DNA of 64,000 bases from Phlebopus portentosus (taxonomy: Eukaryota; Basidiomycota; Agaricomycetes; Boletales; Boletinellaceae): assembly GCA_037892935.1 (NCBI GenBank), contig JAYXKI010000003.1, positions 2,294,001 to 2,358,000 of the forward strand. The letters run 5' to 3'. Numbering within the stretch: the first letter of the stretch is position 1; every line of letters begins with the position of its first letter. This document shows positions 1 through 11,114 of the stretch, one piece after another. The position numbers and the translations under genes were made by a program. The notes beneath the pieces are model-generated. The model was not told the origin of the DNA. It did not search any database and saw only the letters and a program-made list of their open reading frames with translations.

Positions 1-2101
1 GAAAACCTACCGCAACGAAGAAATATGGCTTTGAGGGATGGAAGAGCACGAGCTGAACGGAACCCTTAACTTTCTTGAACGGCGCTTGCGAATGGCGGCG
101 AGTGACCTGGTGTATCCAAACAGCACCCTGGTCCTTTCCAGCTATTCTGGAAATCAGCGACCTGAAGCAGTTAGCTAGGGGAGAAACAGTAGCTTACACA
201 CTGATGCAACGTAATCTCCACGTTTATGCCAGACGATTTGTTTCACAAGGCCAGAGGATGGAGGAAAATCAAGGCTAAGAATTGGAAATGATGATGAAGA
301 GTCAAAGTTTCCCGATGAAGTGGAAGACCATTTGACTGGAGATGGTGTGGAAGGAGTCGGAGGGAGAGTTGCCGGGGAAAGTACATTAAGGGTGGCAGAA
401 AGCACGTTGGGTGATAAACTTGGTGGTATAAGGAAATGAACATGATCCTCGCTAGATCAAAGGAAACGTCATTAAGCTCAGCGATGTTTTGCAAGAAATA
501 TGGACTTAGGAAAACTTACACGCCGACGACGAAGTAGCTGACATCCGTCTGCGGACACCACTGAATTGCGCCAATCTGACTATCGAATTTCCATCTCTTT
601 ACTTCGCGACCAACCAGGACTTCCCACAGGCTGACTATACCTCGCTCGTCGCCACTAGCCACCCATGCCCCGTCCGAACTGATACTCACGCAGCGCACAG
701 CTGCATCGCCATCGTGTCGGAAGCGCAAGGCACGGTAGTTCGGGAACGGCTTCAGACTACTTGGACTAGGTAATTTCGGGATGAGATCATCTGGGTTCAT
801 GTCTAGTCTCTTGCGTTGTATTCGCGGAGCAAGATACAGATCAAGCTGACGAGAGAAACGCTCCTGAATGAACTGATCGTATGCTGGCACGAGTCGTAAC
901 GAACTATATTTCTGCGGCAGGAAATCACGTTCTCGGTCTTCCTTGTCGGTTTCTTCCCATTGTTTTCGTTCATCCTCAGTTGGAAGGTACTCTTCTGGAG
1001 GGTTATAGGATTCGGCGTTTGTCGGTAGGCGCGGCTTCGGAGCAGGAAGAGCGGGAGGATGGTCTGCGGAAGGCTCTGACCAGACATTGTAGAATTGAGG
1101 TGTAGCAGTTTTTGGTTTGTTTGGGACAATGCGTCCCTGGCGAATGGCACGAACGATTTTCATGACCTACGAAAAAGACTTTCAAATACGTTCGAGCAGG
1201 TTCAAGTAGCAAGCTAACTAACCTTTTGCTTTTCCCATTTACTTGGCACCCACCTACGTTTGGGTTCAGGCGCGGCAGATAGAGGCATTATTTCTTGCTT
1301 TCCTTTGCCAGTGAACCATTCAATTGTAGGCTCGTATGGATCGTACCCTGCATCAGGATTTTCATTTTTGTATAACCTCTGAATGATATCGAGTTCTTCC
1401 GAAGTCAAAGGTCTATCAATTTGTAGTGACTTATCAAAACCAGAAGTCCTGCATTCCGGAAATGTTAAACAGAGAAAGAAAGAACTAAGTTAAATCGACC
1501 TACCAAGCCGAAGGATCCTCTATGGTCTTTAGGAACTTATCGAGTTCATCTCCTTTGGCAGGTCTAAAAACCTTCTTGCCATTCATATCATAACCTATGT
1601 GCGGGAGGTCGTCATACCAATGCACTGGTACATTTCCTATTCGATTCGGGTCCTGATCGAAGGTTAGAAAATAAGAAATACAGTACGGACGCAACTCACA
1701 TCTTCTGTTGATGTATCTGAATCATAATCAGGCTCAATTTCTGGATACACCTTCTTCGGTCGCCCGGTGATTCCAGATTTGATTGTCTTTGCGCGAGGGA
1801 ATACATGCAAACTGTCGTCCGACCCGCTTCCTTCATCCAATTCGTCCTCTTCGCTCTCCTCATCCTCCTCATCCTCCTCATCCTCCTCATCCCCTTCGCT
1901 TTCCGTGTCACTTCCAGAATCTATTCCAGGAAATTCCTCCGCTTCCTCGTCGTCCTCGTCTTCCGAATTCTTCACAGATCCTTCACTTTCATCCTCGCTT
2001 TGCATTTCAAGTCCTACGTCCTCCGATATTTCTTGTCTTTCTTCGGCATCCTTGGTAACATATTTCCGCTTCTTGGTCCCGTTCGTGGAGATGCCAACCA
2101 T
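1..2101 (-). CDS. ERB1: Ribosome biogenesis protein ERB1/BOP1 (3' end outside window)
   Basis: ERB1/BOP1 is a nucleolar scaffold of the PeBoW complex (with Nop7/Pes1 and Ytm1/WDR12), needed for 27S pre-rRNA processing and 60S assembly. The start at 2101 gives [14 protein letters not shown] followed by a very acidic Glu/Asp/Ser tract, as usual for the family. The BOP1-NT domain follows, with recognisable blocks [32 protein letters not shown] and [23 protein letters not shown]40 repeats then begin ([28 protein letters not shown]). Spliced exons can be followed across introns near 1655-1700, 1440-1500, 1165-1215, 451-515 and 135-215. The reading frame runs off the left edge inside the beta-propeller ([17 protein letters not shown]), so the C-terminal repeats are not visible. 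It is divergent from ARP4. Confidence 0.93.
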
Positions 2102-2193
2102 CAGCTTGATGCAGTGAAGGTTTAAAAAGAAAGATTAGAGATTCAGAAACTTCGGGTCTGAAAAGTTTGAAATCCTGAAAATATTGATCGACG

Positions 2194-2219
2194 GTCACGT
2201 GACTCAGTTGACGCGTCAA
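2194..2219. promoter_or_regulatory. Paired palindromes in the ERB1/ARP4 divergent promoter
   Basis: In the 176-bp gap between the two start codons lie a perfect 10-nt palindrome GTCACGTGAC (2194-2203) and, four bases on, a perfect 12-nt palindrome TTGACGCGTCAA (2208-2219) containing ACGCGT. CACGTG is the core bound by bHLH factors such as Cbf1, and ACGCGT is the MluI cell-cycle box bound by MBF in yeasts. Use of either site here is inferred from sequence only. Confidence 0.5.
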
Positions 2220-2277
2220 ACTTTAAGTTAAAGGCGCGATCCGATCCTGGACTGGAACTGGAACTGCTAAGTGCAAG

Positions 2278-4180
2278 ATGGTCAACTACGGAGGTGGTAA
2301 GTGCAGCAGCAATACGACTCGTCGGACGGTTCCTGAGGAAACTCTATAGATGAGGTCTCTGCACTAGTGCTAGACATTGGCACTTCTTCAATACGCGCTG
2401 GTTATGCCGGAGACGATGCTCCAAAAGCTATAATACCAACATCATTTGGATATACGGAGGATGTAAACGAGGAAGCAGATGTTTCAATGACGGATGCAAA
2501 CAAAGAAAGCGAGGGTACAGCAGGTGATGCTAGTGTGGGTGCGAATGCGCCCTCGTCCAGCAAGAAAGTGAAGCTGTATATTGGCCAGCATGGACCTTCA
2601 CTGTTTCGGCCTAACATGCAAGTCGGGAATCCAATCAGCAATGGCTTGGGTATGTTTTTTCTTGCAGTGTTTAATAACGAGTCACTTCTTAAATTCTTAC
2701 GATGCTCAGTCGAGGACTTCGCGCCTATACCTGCCCTCGTCAGAAACGTGCTTGAAGACAATCTACGCTGCAATCCCGCCGAACACCCTATCCTCGTTAC
2801 TGAACAGGCTTGGGACACGGCCGACCGCCGTGAGCGGATGGCGGAGATCATGTTCGAAGAATTCCAAGCTCCAGCATTCTACATTGCGAACACTGGCGTA
2901 TTGAATGCGTAAGTATCTTTATTTAACATACAACCTGCACATTCTGATGGTCGTAAAGTTTTGCTGCAGGAAAAGGAACTGCGCTTGTAATAGATATCGG
3001 ACATTCTGAAGCAAGTGTAACTCCAGTGGTAGACGGATTTGTCTTGCGCAAAGGTCAGACATGTTCCTACCGAGTTCTTCGTTTATTTGATTGTTTTTCG
3101 CGCCACAAGGTCTTGCACATTCATCTTTGCCACAATTCGTACGCGCGCATGCGAAGCACATGCTCTCGACTCCTACCCAATCGCGACAAGCGATCCAGCT
3201 TCTGCCGCATCAACTAATCGCGAACAAACGAGTGCGTGGCGTCTTGCGATTATCAATGCAATCTACTTCTTGAACTCACCAACTTGAATTCCTCTCTAAT
3301 TAGCCTGTGGCTGACACGGTACAACCGATCTTTACTTTGCGTGAGGATCGTGTTGCCGCTGTAACACCCACTTGGCGACAATGGTACGAAGACCATGAGG
3401 TCGATGAATGGATAATGAGCGTCGCAGCCGTGGTTGATCAGGGTTGGAATGAACAGTACGTCATCTTCTCCGTTCACTTCAATAACAAGCTACAAACCTG
3501 ACCCCACGATCGCTATAGACTTGTTGCGCAGCGGCCGCAACGACCCTACGAGTTTCCGACAGGGTACAACCAGTGGTTTGGCGTCGAGCGGTTCATGGTC
3601 GGAGAGCAATACTTTACCCATGCTCCTGGATTAGTTGTGAGCTTCCTTTAAACTGTGTATTCAGCAATTTTGACAAACTGTTATGCAGCAATCAAACCCG
3701 AACATCCCGAAAACGATTCCCAACCTCATCGCCCAGTCCCTATCTGCAAGTGATCCTGATCTTCGGGCGGTACTTCTATCAAATATCGTCCTCTGCGGTG
3801 GAGGAAGTCTGTTAGCCGGCCTAGGCGACCGCTTGCATAATGAACTTGCGCGAAACTTTCCACACGTCAGTATTTGTTTTATCTGTCGATTCTGGTTAGG
3901 CTACTGATACTTGAGGACTCTTATCGGCCTCTTCTGACTATCACAGATGAAAATCCACGCACCTGGAAATCCGACTGAGCGCCGTTATGGTGGTTGGCTC
4001 GGCGGCAGTATACTCGCGAGCCTTGGGACGTTCCATCAGCTCTGGATCAGTCGGGAAGAATGGCAGGTAAGTGACTTTTCCGGATGTGTATCGTGACAAT
4101 GGCTTAAAGGCATATTACATTACTTTTTCATTGAATTTTAGGAACATGGACGGTCTATCGTAGCACAAAGGTGTAAATGA
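2278..4180 (+). CDS. ARP4: Actin-related protein Arp4 (BAF53-type)
   Basis: Nuclear actin-related protein, a shared subunit of NuA4, INO80 and SWR1-type chromatin complexes. Exon 1 encodes MVNYGG and joins exon 2 to read [21 protein letters not shown], the ARP4-type N terminus with the actin phosphate-loop fold. Later blocks are [78 protein letters not shown], the glycine-rich [18 protein letters not shown], and the C terminus [20 protein letters not shown]. About ten exons with short introns rebuild a protein of roughly 445 residues ending at the TGA at 4178. One intron near 3051 uses a weak GTCAGA donor. An acidic Ser-rich insert near residues 40-75 matches the usual ARP4 insertion position. 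Confidence 0.95.
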
Positions 4181-7100
4181 GTGGTCCGGCCCATTTGTCC
4201 TTCCCTTTCCAGCCTGTCCTTTATCAAAGACACGGGTATCCGGCGGGGACCTCTGACCGTCTGGGAGCATGTAACTTGGCCTATTGTGATTGCTGCGCGC
4301 AGAGAATGTATTTTTTTGTTTTCACTACAAATTCAGCGTGATTGGTCTGGGCTCTGACTGCCGTCTTTATCGAACTTCCTGGTCTTCGTAGGGTGCGCGA
4401 TGCCTTATCAGTAATCAGAGGAACTGAAGGAATTGGAAGTCTCATTTCACTTTCATCTCCTGCATATCTCAAAGGAACTCTCGTAAACCGGGCTTTCGTT
4501 AAACATCGTAAGCTGTGAGAGGAATTTGTAGACGCGTGGGCTTTGATGGGTTCTTTCTTCTTCCTTCTTGCAGTCGGGAAGTCCATCAAAGAAAATTTCA
4601 CTAGACTGTGCTGCTGGCTTCAATATCAATGTTCCATTTGACCTTTTACTAACTTCCTATTGGACTTCTCCGCTCTGGCTAAACAATTATTCTGAGATTC
4701 TATGTGGACGTGGTGAGAGCCTCCAAGACTTATTGAAAGGAAGACGGAACCACGGAATCATACTGTTTACAAAAAACGTCGACAATGACGCTTCCTTCGA
4801 GGGCTTCAATACTTAGTAGTGTCTCCGTCGTCCACATGTGCAAATTTAATTGGACGAGAGATCGACTAGGATCGACAGAGGGCATGAACTGGTGTCAATG
4901 ATCGAAAAGTAGTAATAAAATCTGTTGGATTGCACGCTTCTGAAACGTGCGAAGACGGTGATGAAAAAGAAGGAAAGATGTCGGATAAAGGAGCAGACGA
5001 AGAGAACCAGGAAAGCTGACTCGGAGGTAATCATCCAGCAACGTGTAGTCGTTCTTCTTTCTGCCATGTATACGATACATTTATCGTGATACAATACGAA
5101 TGGCGAAAGCTTCCGTCCACGAGTTGTTGTTGGTGCAGGCTTCCCTTCTGAGGCACTCGTAATTCCAGTCAGCTTCGCTTCTTCGATAACTTCAGTGAAC
5201 GGTGTTTCGAGATAAGGAAGGGGAAATTGAACCGACCGTTCTTTCATAACCGATTAAATCCGTACGGGATTTCAAGTACTCATCATTGTCGGCGGTTGAG
5301 CACGTACTTTTCCGCTTCACAGGTGGTCATGGTATCATGGTATCATGAAGGAAGTTGAGTGGACCCTGTGCCAAGATCGACGTGAGAATCATCTGGTGAT
5401 CCGCGACTGTTTGTTTATGTTGATCTATTTGGCAGTTTCACTTTAGCGCGGCCCACGCGATTGCCAGCATCTGTCCTTCTCTCTTCTTGCATCGCTGGCA
5501 ATGTTAATTTCGACAGCGGACACTTTGGAATCTGTATAGGATGACGGTCGACATAACATAGCGTACATATCGTACGTTGGTCTATTACTTGTCCTTTGTC
5601 TTCCGAGACGAACGCACGCCGGACACGGCTATTTACTATTTGAATTATGCCTATTGCTGATACCGGAGTCTCCGTTTCATCTATCAGACGCTGTGGTACC
5701 TCCGAAGATCCTCGGACACGAGCAACGTCTATACATGTGGCGTTAATCGTTGGTGTCGGCAGATTGGCTTGAGCCCGCGATCTTCTCTTTTGGTACTCCT
5801 CCTCGAGACAAATTGCAAGGCCCTCCCGAACGGTGGTAGCGGGATAGTTTTTCAATCGTTTTTACTTACGAAGGTTCCCGATAACCCTGCAGCACGGGGA
5901 CCAGTGTAGTGTGCCTCGAGAGCTAAACTCTGGCCAGATCCAGGGAGGTGATTCCGCCATCTGGAGGTTCTCTGCCTTTTAGCCGTGCTGGGATCAGATC
6001 TAGAGTATTTGACATTTTAGCAGCGGCCGGTGTCACGATCAAACGTGGCCAGTCTTGTTGATCAGAGCCTACTTCGGGCAGACTCGGACAAATTTCTGCG
6101 TATATTTTACGTGCTTTTCTTTTCAAGCATCTGCTACATTCTGTTGTGTTGTACTTTGTACTTGGGCGACCGACGGCGCTCTATGTGCCCGCGGCTTCTT
6201 CCGGACCAAGGGGCACCGCGTATAGGTAGATTGCCAAGCTCACTAGATTGGCGTTCCTACCATCCGGCATGTCGGATGACATAGAAGGGACAATATTTTA
6301 ATTCCTGTCCCGTAAGGAGCGAAGATTTAGGCGGTCTGCATCTGATTCGATTACCAGATTGGGAATCATGACCAACTTGCATCAACTTCATTTGTTTATT
6401 ACAGCCGTTTGCATTAGTAATGGCACTCCCAAGTGTTTTTGAGTGAAGTAAAGTCATATTATAACACGTGATGAGTGGACTTAGTGAAAAGATTTGGTCG
6501 GATTCGAGGGTCAACAGCATCACAAAACCATCAGTTCCGACTCTTCTTCACTGAAACTTGATTTACATGTGTTACTCATAGAAAGAGAAAAGCAGAATTT
6601 TTCTCAATTGCAATATCTGATGTAGATCTCCTTGGGGTGACTTTCTGTCCACTACTACCTCAAGATTAGAAGACATTCAATTATATTCTATAAATCAATT
6701 CTTTTCTTTCAAATTTTGACAGACAGTAGACGGTCAATAATTAATTTAGGAACTTCTTCTGAGCAATTTGGTTGAGAATTGAGCTCGGGACAAAATGGGT
6801 AGTACCTGAGAAAAGGTGGAAGGCATGCCAGATGTGGAGTTTTTACGGCGAAGTCCATTTTCCCATCTGCTTCCGAAACAAGTTTTCTTCGCTCAAAAAA
6901 AGTCCAGAGTGCCATTACTAATGCAAACGGCTGTAAAATATATGCAGCCTATACGTCGAGTACTCGTACTCGTAACTTGCATCGAACTTCCGTGTCTGGT
7001 TTTTCCCCTCCTTCGTTTGGTCTTCCATCAATTTCCGTCCTTCTCGCGTCTCCAAAAGGCTTGCTGACACGGAAGGTCGCGTATGCATGCGCTTCCTCGG

Positions 7101-7257
7101 CGTTTTCAATTGCTTTCTTGCGCGAAGCCGGGCTGCTTCTCGACATCTCTCCAGCCTTTTAATTCACCCCGTCCCTGCTCTTGTCCATCGAGTGGTATCT
7201 TTCCTCTCCCTCCCTCTCATTTCTCCTTGAATCCCGTTCACTCTGCAACTTCGTACC
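4181..7257. other. 3-kb stretch without a convincing gene
   Basis: Between ARP4 and the seven-TM gene I find only short open frames with no recognisable domain. The best is a minus-strand series (described separately). A short tandem CATGGTAT duplication lies near 5329-5346. The last 150 bases are pyrimidine-rich (CTTTCCTCTCCCTCCCTCTC) and look like the promoter/5' UTR of the gene at 7258. No transposase, tRNA or long repeat was seen. Confidence 0.5.
5415..6126 (-). CDS. Possible hypothetical protein, very uncertain
   Basis: Two neighbouring minus-strand frames could be exons of one small gene. One starts at 6126 (MKRKARKIYAEICPSLPEVG, 67 codons). The other (146 codons, ending at 5415) contains EEEYQKRRSRAQANLPTP and a Cys-containing stretch TICTLCYVDRHPIQIPKC. 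A GTTTAG..CTGCAG intron could link them but the phases do not give a long continuous product. Nothing resembles a family I know. It may be a lineage-specific gene, a remnant or chance coding potential. Confidence 0.15.
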
Positions 7258-9192
7258 ATGGCTGACTGGAACTCAGAAGCCGAGATCAAGAAAGATCAAC
7301 GTGAGTTATCGACCGCGCAACTAAGCTTAACATCCACTAATCTAGCATCTCCTCCACAGGTGCATTTGAGAGCTTGATCTATGCTCTTTTCGGTCTCTAT
7401 GTCTGGGAGATGTGTCAGACTTCGAGCATAGAGTGGTCTCTCATTACACGTCGCCGCAAGTTCAGGTGGCCAATGGTACGCTTCAGTTCTTTGAATAAGC
7501 CTCCAAGCTCAACCTTTACTGATTATTCTCTAGAGTACGTAATTCAGAGCCAGTTGGTCTCTGAACTATCCTTTAATGACTGAACTCAGCATTCTACTTC
7601 CTATGTCGATACTGCATGCTGTGGGCACTTATTGGCCTGTAAGATTACACTCCTTCCAGCTGTAGTCTGTGGACTGACCCTCTATTATCAGTATCATATC
7701 CTTCAACGTAACCCGAGAGGTGAGTTCGAACTCTTAAAGTTTACGATGACAAAGAGTCCGAACAAGTCTTGGTTTGGTCAGATTAACTGTGGAGTAAGCT
7801 TCGTTTTCGTATTCTTCATGATTTAATTCTTAGGCAATCTTCACGAAGGCTCTATACACCTTCAATTCTTGGACGGGAAACATGGCGATTCTCAGCGCCT
7901 CCACATCTTTGATGATCCGAACGTACGGATGATCAACAGTGCTATTCTTCATGCAAGTCTCATCGATATTTTATTTTATGTTTCAGGATAGCCATATGGG
8001 AAAGGAAGCTCACAGTCGTTATCCCCTTACTCATCCTATGCTTGGGTCACTGGGGTCTATTGTACCACGGCATCATTATCGTCCGAGCAACTTGGGATCC
8101 AGATACAGGATCCTGCGCCGTGAACCAGACGAATTCGGCTATCCTCAAGTTCACCTTCTTCGCTAGTAGGTTTTTTCACTCCAGACTGGATTCTATGATG
8201 ATCACGATCTGATCGGTAATTCTTGCTCTGTTCTGGTGATGACCAGCTATGGGATTTGATCTTATTATTTTCGTTTTTACGTCCACTGCGCTTCTCAGGA
8301 ATTCTACGAGATCTGGGCTCTGGCATCTTCTTTTCAGAGATGGTCTTATTTACTGGGCTGTGACCTTCTCGGTGAACTCTATTCCTGCAGTAAGAGTGTT
8401 TAACATTCACATTAATTTTGATATTTTCTAAAGACATCGAAAACATTTAGGTCCTGGACAGCTTAGATTTGAATAGTGAGTATTTGGTTCTTGATATCCC
8501 TCAAACATAAATTCTAATGTTCTGATCTAGCTCCAATGAACATGTGAGGTGTTACAATGTCAACAGACTTATCTGAAACTGATGTGGCTTCGCAGTATTG
8601 CCACCGTCCCAGCTGCAACTGTCTCGTAAGTCCTCATCACAATTGCTTAAACCGAATTGGATTCTGAATAAAGCCCAACAGTGCGATCGCCGCTTGTCGC
8701 TGCGTCGTTCGTCTCCAGGAATACGGAACGAGCGATGTTTACGTCAACAACGCGAGCGGTATCGGCTCAATGGACGGCCGTGTGCGATTCTCATCGACGG
8801 CGAATATGGGTATTACCAGCTTTGGGAAAACGTCGCGTATTGTCCAGCGTCCTGAAGTGCACATCCGCACCGATCAGATCACGATGGAAAACCTTGGGTG
8901 AGTAGGCCTTGTGGCGCTTCTTTTACTCCTGATTTTTTCATCACCTGCCTCTTCTGCATACTCGGTCCGAGCTCTGGCTTCTTTTACTCTGAGTCTGATT
9001 GGATTTGCGAAGGAGATGCTAACAAACTTGATTCTTCTTCTGTGATGTGATGTAAACAGTACTATCGAATATGAGGACACGAACGTCGGTTCTGCGATCA
9101 CGACGGATACATTGAAGACTCCGCGAGACCTTGAGGAAGGTCCAGTGAGAGGGTTCGTACATTATGACGATAAGTTCGGTCATCGCGTATAG
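7258..9192 (+). CDS. Agaricomycete-type seven-TM membrane protein of unknown function
   Basis: A rebuilt protein of about 357 residues with seven probable membrane helices: SLIYALFGLYVWEM, FYFLCRYCMLWALIGL, a helix after NSWTGNMAILSASTSLMIRT, LTVVIPLLILCLGHWGLLYH, FDLIIFVFTSTALL, GLIYWAVTFSVNSIPAVLDS and a last helix near NIIATVPAATVSAIAACR. Conserved family landmarks are WSLITRRRKFRWP, INCGAIF, IAIWERK and SGLWHLLFRDGLIYW. The family is abundant in mushroom-forming fungi; its role is unknown to me. The roughly 110-residue tail is soluble and acidic. Start ATG 7258 has a good context and a CT-rich leader. At least eleven introns are needed; two flank a candidate one-base exon at 7534. Confidence 0.8.
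7534..7534 (+). other. Candidate one-nucleotide exon
   Basis: The exon ending RWPM stops at 7475 in phase 0, yet the next conserved exon (7590, encoding FYFLCRYCML) needs one extra base. Between them TTCTCTAG|A|GTACGT supplies an acceptor, one base and a donor. This divides 114 bases into introns of 58 nt (7476-7533) and 55 nt (7535-7589), both typical for this genome. The codon becomes A+CA (Thr). A missing base in the assembly is the alternative. Confidence 0.45.
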
Positions 9193-9851
9193 GTCATCAC
9201 TGTATGTCCTATACTACCATACCCCCGATTCCTCTCTTCGATGTGCACTTCGGCGCAATTTAGTCCTTACCTTCATATTGTTTGTTTAAGGATGTGCTTT
9301 TTAGAGTGAAGAAAACAGATCTAGTACATAGTCATTTTTGGTCATAGCCTAAATTCTTCGCTTTTTGTGTACGTATGTACTAAGCAATAGGTCTGTTTTG
9401 ACATGTTTTGGACTGTGGCTGTTTCTTTGCCCTTCGATCTGATGGGAGGATCGTGTTCACCTGGTAAGGTAACGAACTTGGATCGCAATAAGCTCAGATA
9501 TTGATGGTTCGAAAAGTCAGAACCAAGGGTGTCAATTTGCCATCGACTATATTGGGGGGGGGGGGGAACATCAGCTCTTCAAAATACGAATCTTTCCAGA
9601 TTTCTCCAACACCAAGGTATATTGTCTTACTAAGGTGTCTCTAAACCAGAGTAACGAAATATCTATTGTAACATGATTCAAATCTAAGGATATGCTCATC
9701 GTGCAAACCTATGGAAAACAAGAACTTGTAAGTACCGTTCTTTATCGGCTCGAGGGTCAGACGGATATAAGTAGCGCGAACGAAGATGTTTCGCTTTTCG
9801 TTTTGGAGGCGTGAGGCGGTAGGCGAGAGCAAGAATGACTTCATGGGAGAG
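9193..9851. other. Convergent 3' region
   Basis: The 3' ends of the seven-TM gene and the LLP gene face each other across about 660 bases. Apart from a run of 13 G, I see only low-coding AT-rich sequence that is probably 3' UTR. Confidence 0.5.
9554..9566 (+). repeat. Homopolymer run of 13 G
   Basis: Thirteen consecutive G residues follow ACTATATT in a non-coding stretch. The run could form a G-rich structure and is a likely site of length error or polymorphism. Confidence 0.9.
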
Positions 9852-10578
9852 TCATCTTCGGCGTTGAGCTCGACCTGCTCTTGATTTTGCTTTGATGCCG
9901 CCTTGACGATTCATACCTCGCGACTTCGGTCGTGCTGGCAAGCCCTTGGACATCCGCCATTCGGCTCGGCGTGACATGCGCATCCCGTGAGTCGATATCT
10001 TCTTTTCCGGCTTCGGAGCCAGTGAAGAACTGTCCAGTTGCATGGAGTCTGGTTGTAGTATGAGATTTGGGGAATAAGGAAGGGTGTATACATAGCATAC
10101 CTGGATTCGGAGGATTCCCTGAGGAAATTTGGTCTGGATGACATAGACAAAGGCGATGTTAATCCCACTGAACTTCCAAAGACTCCAAAACCAGAAGAGG
10201 ACAGAATAAGAATGCGAAGAAAAGGAAGATGAGGAGAAATATGGGAGAGAAAAAAAGGTGATACGTATCGCTTGGTCAATACGCATCGAGAAGAGGGTAA
10301 TTCAAAACTTGGTTGATTCGTTCAAGGCTCTCAAGGTTGACATCGCTATGATCGACGAGGCCAAAGAGGAGAAACCAAGACGAACCTGGCACCGGAGTGT
10401 CTTCCTCGTCTATTACGTCTGCGAGCTCCACATCGCCTTCCTTGTCAGCTTCGCGGATGGCTCGTAGCTTGGATGATAGTCTTTCTAATCGAGCGGCTTC
10501 GATTGCAGCGTATACGCTGTCTTCGCGTTTCTTCGCTCTGTAAGCGCGCTTGACCTTGGAGCGTGTGGATTTGGCCAT
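9852..10578 (-). CDS. LLP/LAPS18-like (DUF2423) nucleolar protein
   Basis: Exon 1 starts at 10578 with MAKSTRSKVKRAYRAKKRED, the hallmark of the small basic LLP/DUF2423 family (yeast YBL028C, human LLPH) linked to nucleolar 60S biogenesis. It continues into EAARLERLSSKLRAI and an acidic piece DVIDEEDTPVP. The C-terminal exon reads KKISTHGMRMSRRAEWRMSK then GLPARPKSRGMNRQGG and a basic tail RAGRAQRRR with stop at 9852. Joining exon 1 (G|GTTCGT) to the acceptor before ACTCCATGCAACTGG restores the frame through DSMQLDSSSLAPKPEKK. The intron would be about 340 nt, long for this genome, so a further small exon may be missed. Product about 125 residues. Confidence 0.8.
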
Positions 10579-11114
10579 TATTGTTCGTCGTGCGGGTTGG
10601 AAAGAGGGCTGCTGATGGTGAGAAGTGAGAAGAGGTCGATGTTAAGTAGAAAAAAGTGCTGGGGATGCGATTGCTGCGCAAACCGATGCGCGATGACGAG
10701 GTTGGCAGAAGCAAATTGTAAAATGCGAGTCAGTTCATGTCTGAATGATGACTTTGCAGACAGACACATATAGTTTAGATTTCTCACGGGTTACCAACCA
10801 ACCAACCAATCCGTCGCGCGCGGCGGCGCGCCACTGAACATGTTCACCTGGTGCATGTTCTGTTTTTCGTCTTTGACATTGACATTAATATGAATCTGCG
10901 CTCGGCTGGCAGAAGGACCAATGGAATTCTCGGTCTCGGTCATCTTGCCGCTTCCAGCGGACCTTTCGTGTTCAGTTTCACGCATCATGGGAGCCTCTCA
11001 TGGGAATCGCTCAAGAGCCGCATTAAATGGATATGTGTTTAGCCTGATTCCGTGTTAAGTAAGTATAAATCAACTGGAGGTCCTACGGGCATCGTCTGGT
11101 GTCTGCTTTCAGCC
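10579..11114. other. Divergent promoter region of LLP and P450 genes
   Basis: About 535 bases between the two start codons. A short (ACCA)n tract near 10792-10807 sits next to a GC palindrome-like stretch (GCGCGCGGCGGCGCGCC). A GTAAGT donor at 11059 and a CTTTCAG acceptor at 11112 suggest a spliced 5' UTR for the P450. No coding function is apparent. Confidence 0.4.

Noticed and set aside
1767..2117. Plus-strand Ser/Pro-rich frames across the start of ERB1
   Set aside because: They are antisense reflections of the acidic GAA/GAT/GAG repeat of ERB1.
5329..5346. CATGGTAT tandem repeat as a possible target-site or repeat array
   Set aside because: Only two units, with no flanking inverted repeats.
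9490..9530. A GGTTCGAAA stretch resembling a tRNA T-arm
   Set aside because: No matching acceptor or anticodon arm and no A box upstream; I found no tRNA in the window.
11052..11114. Alternative P450 start at 11052
   Set aside because: The stretch from 11059 has a GTAAGT donor and a CTTTCAG acceptor just before the ATG at 11115, so it is more likely an intron in the 5' UTR; the later start gives a standard membrane anchor.
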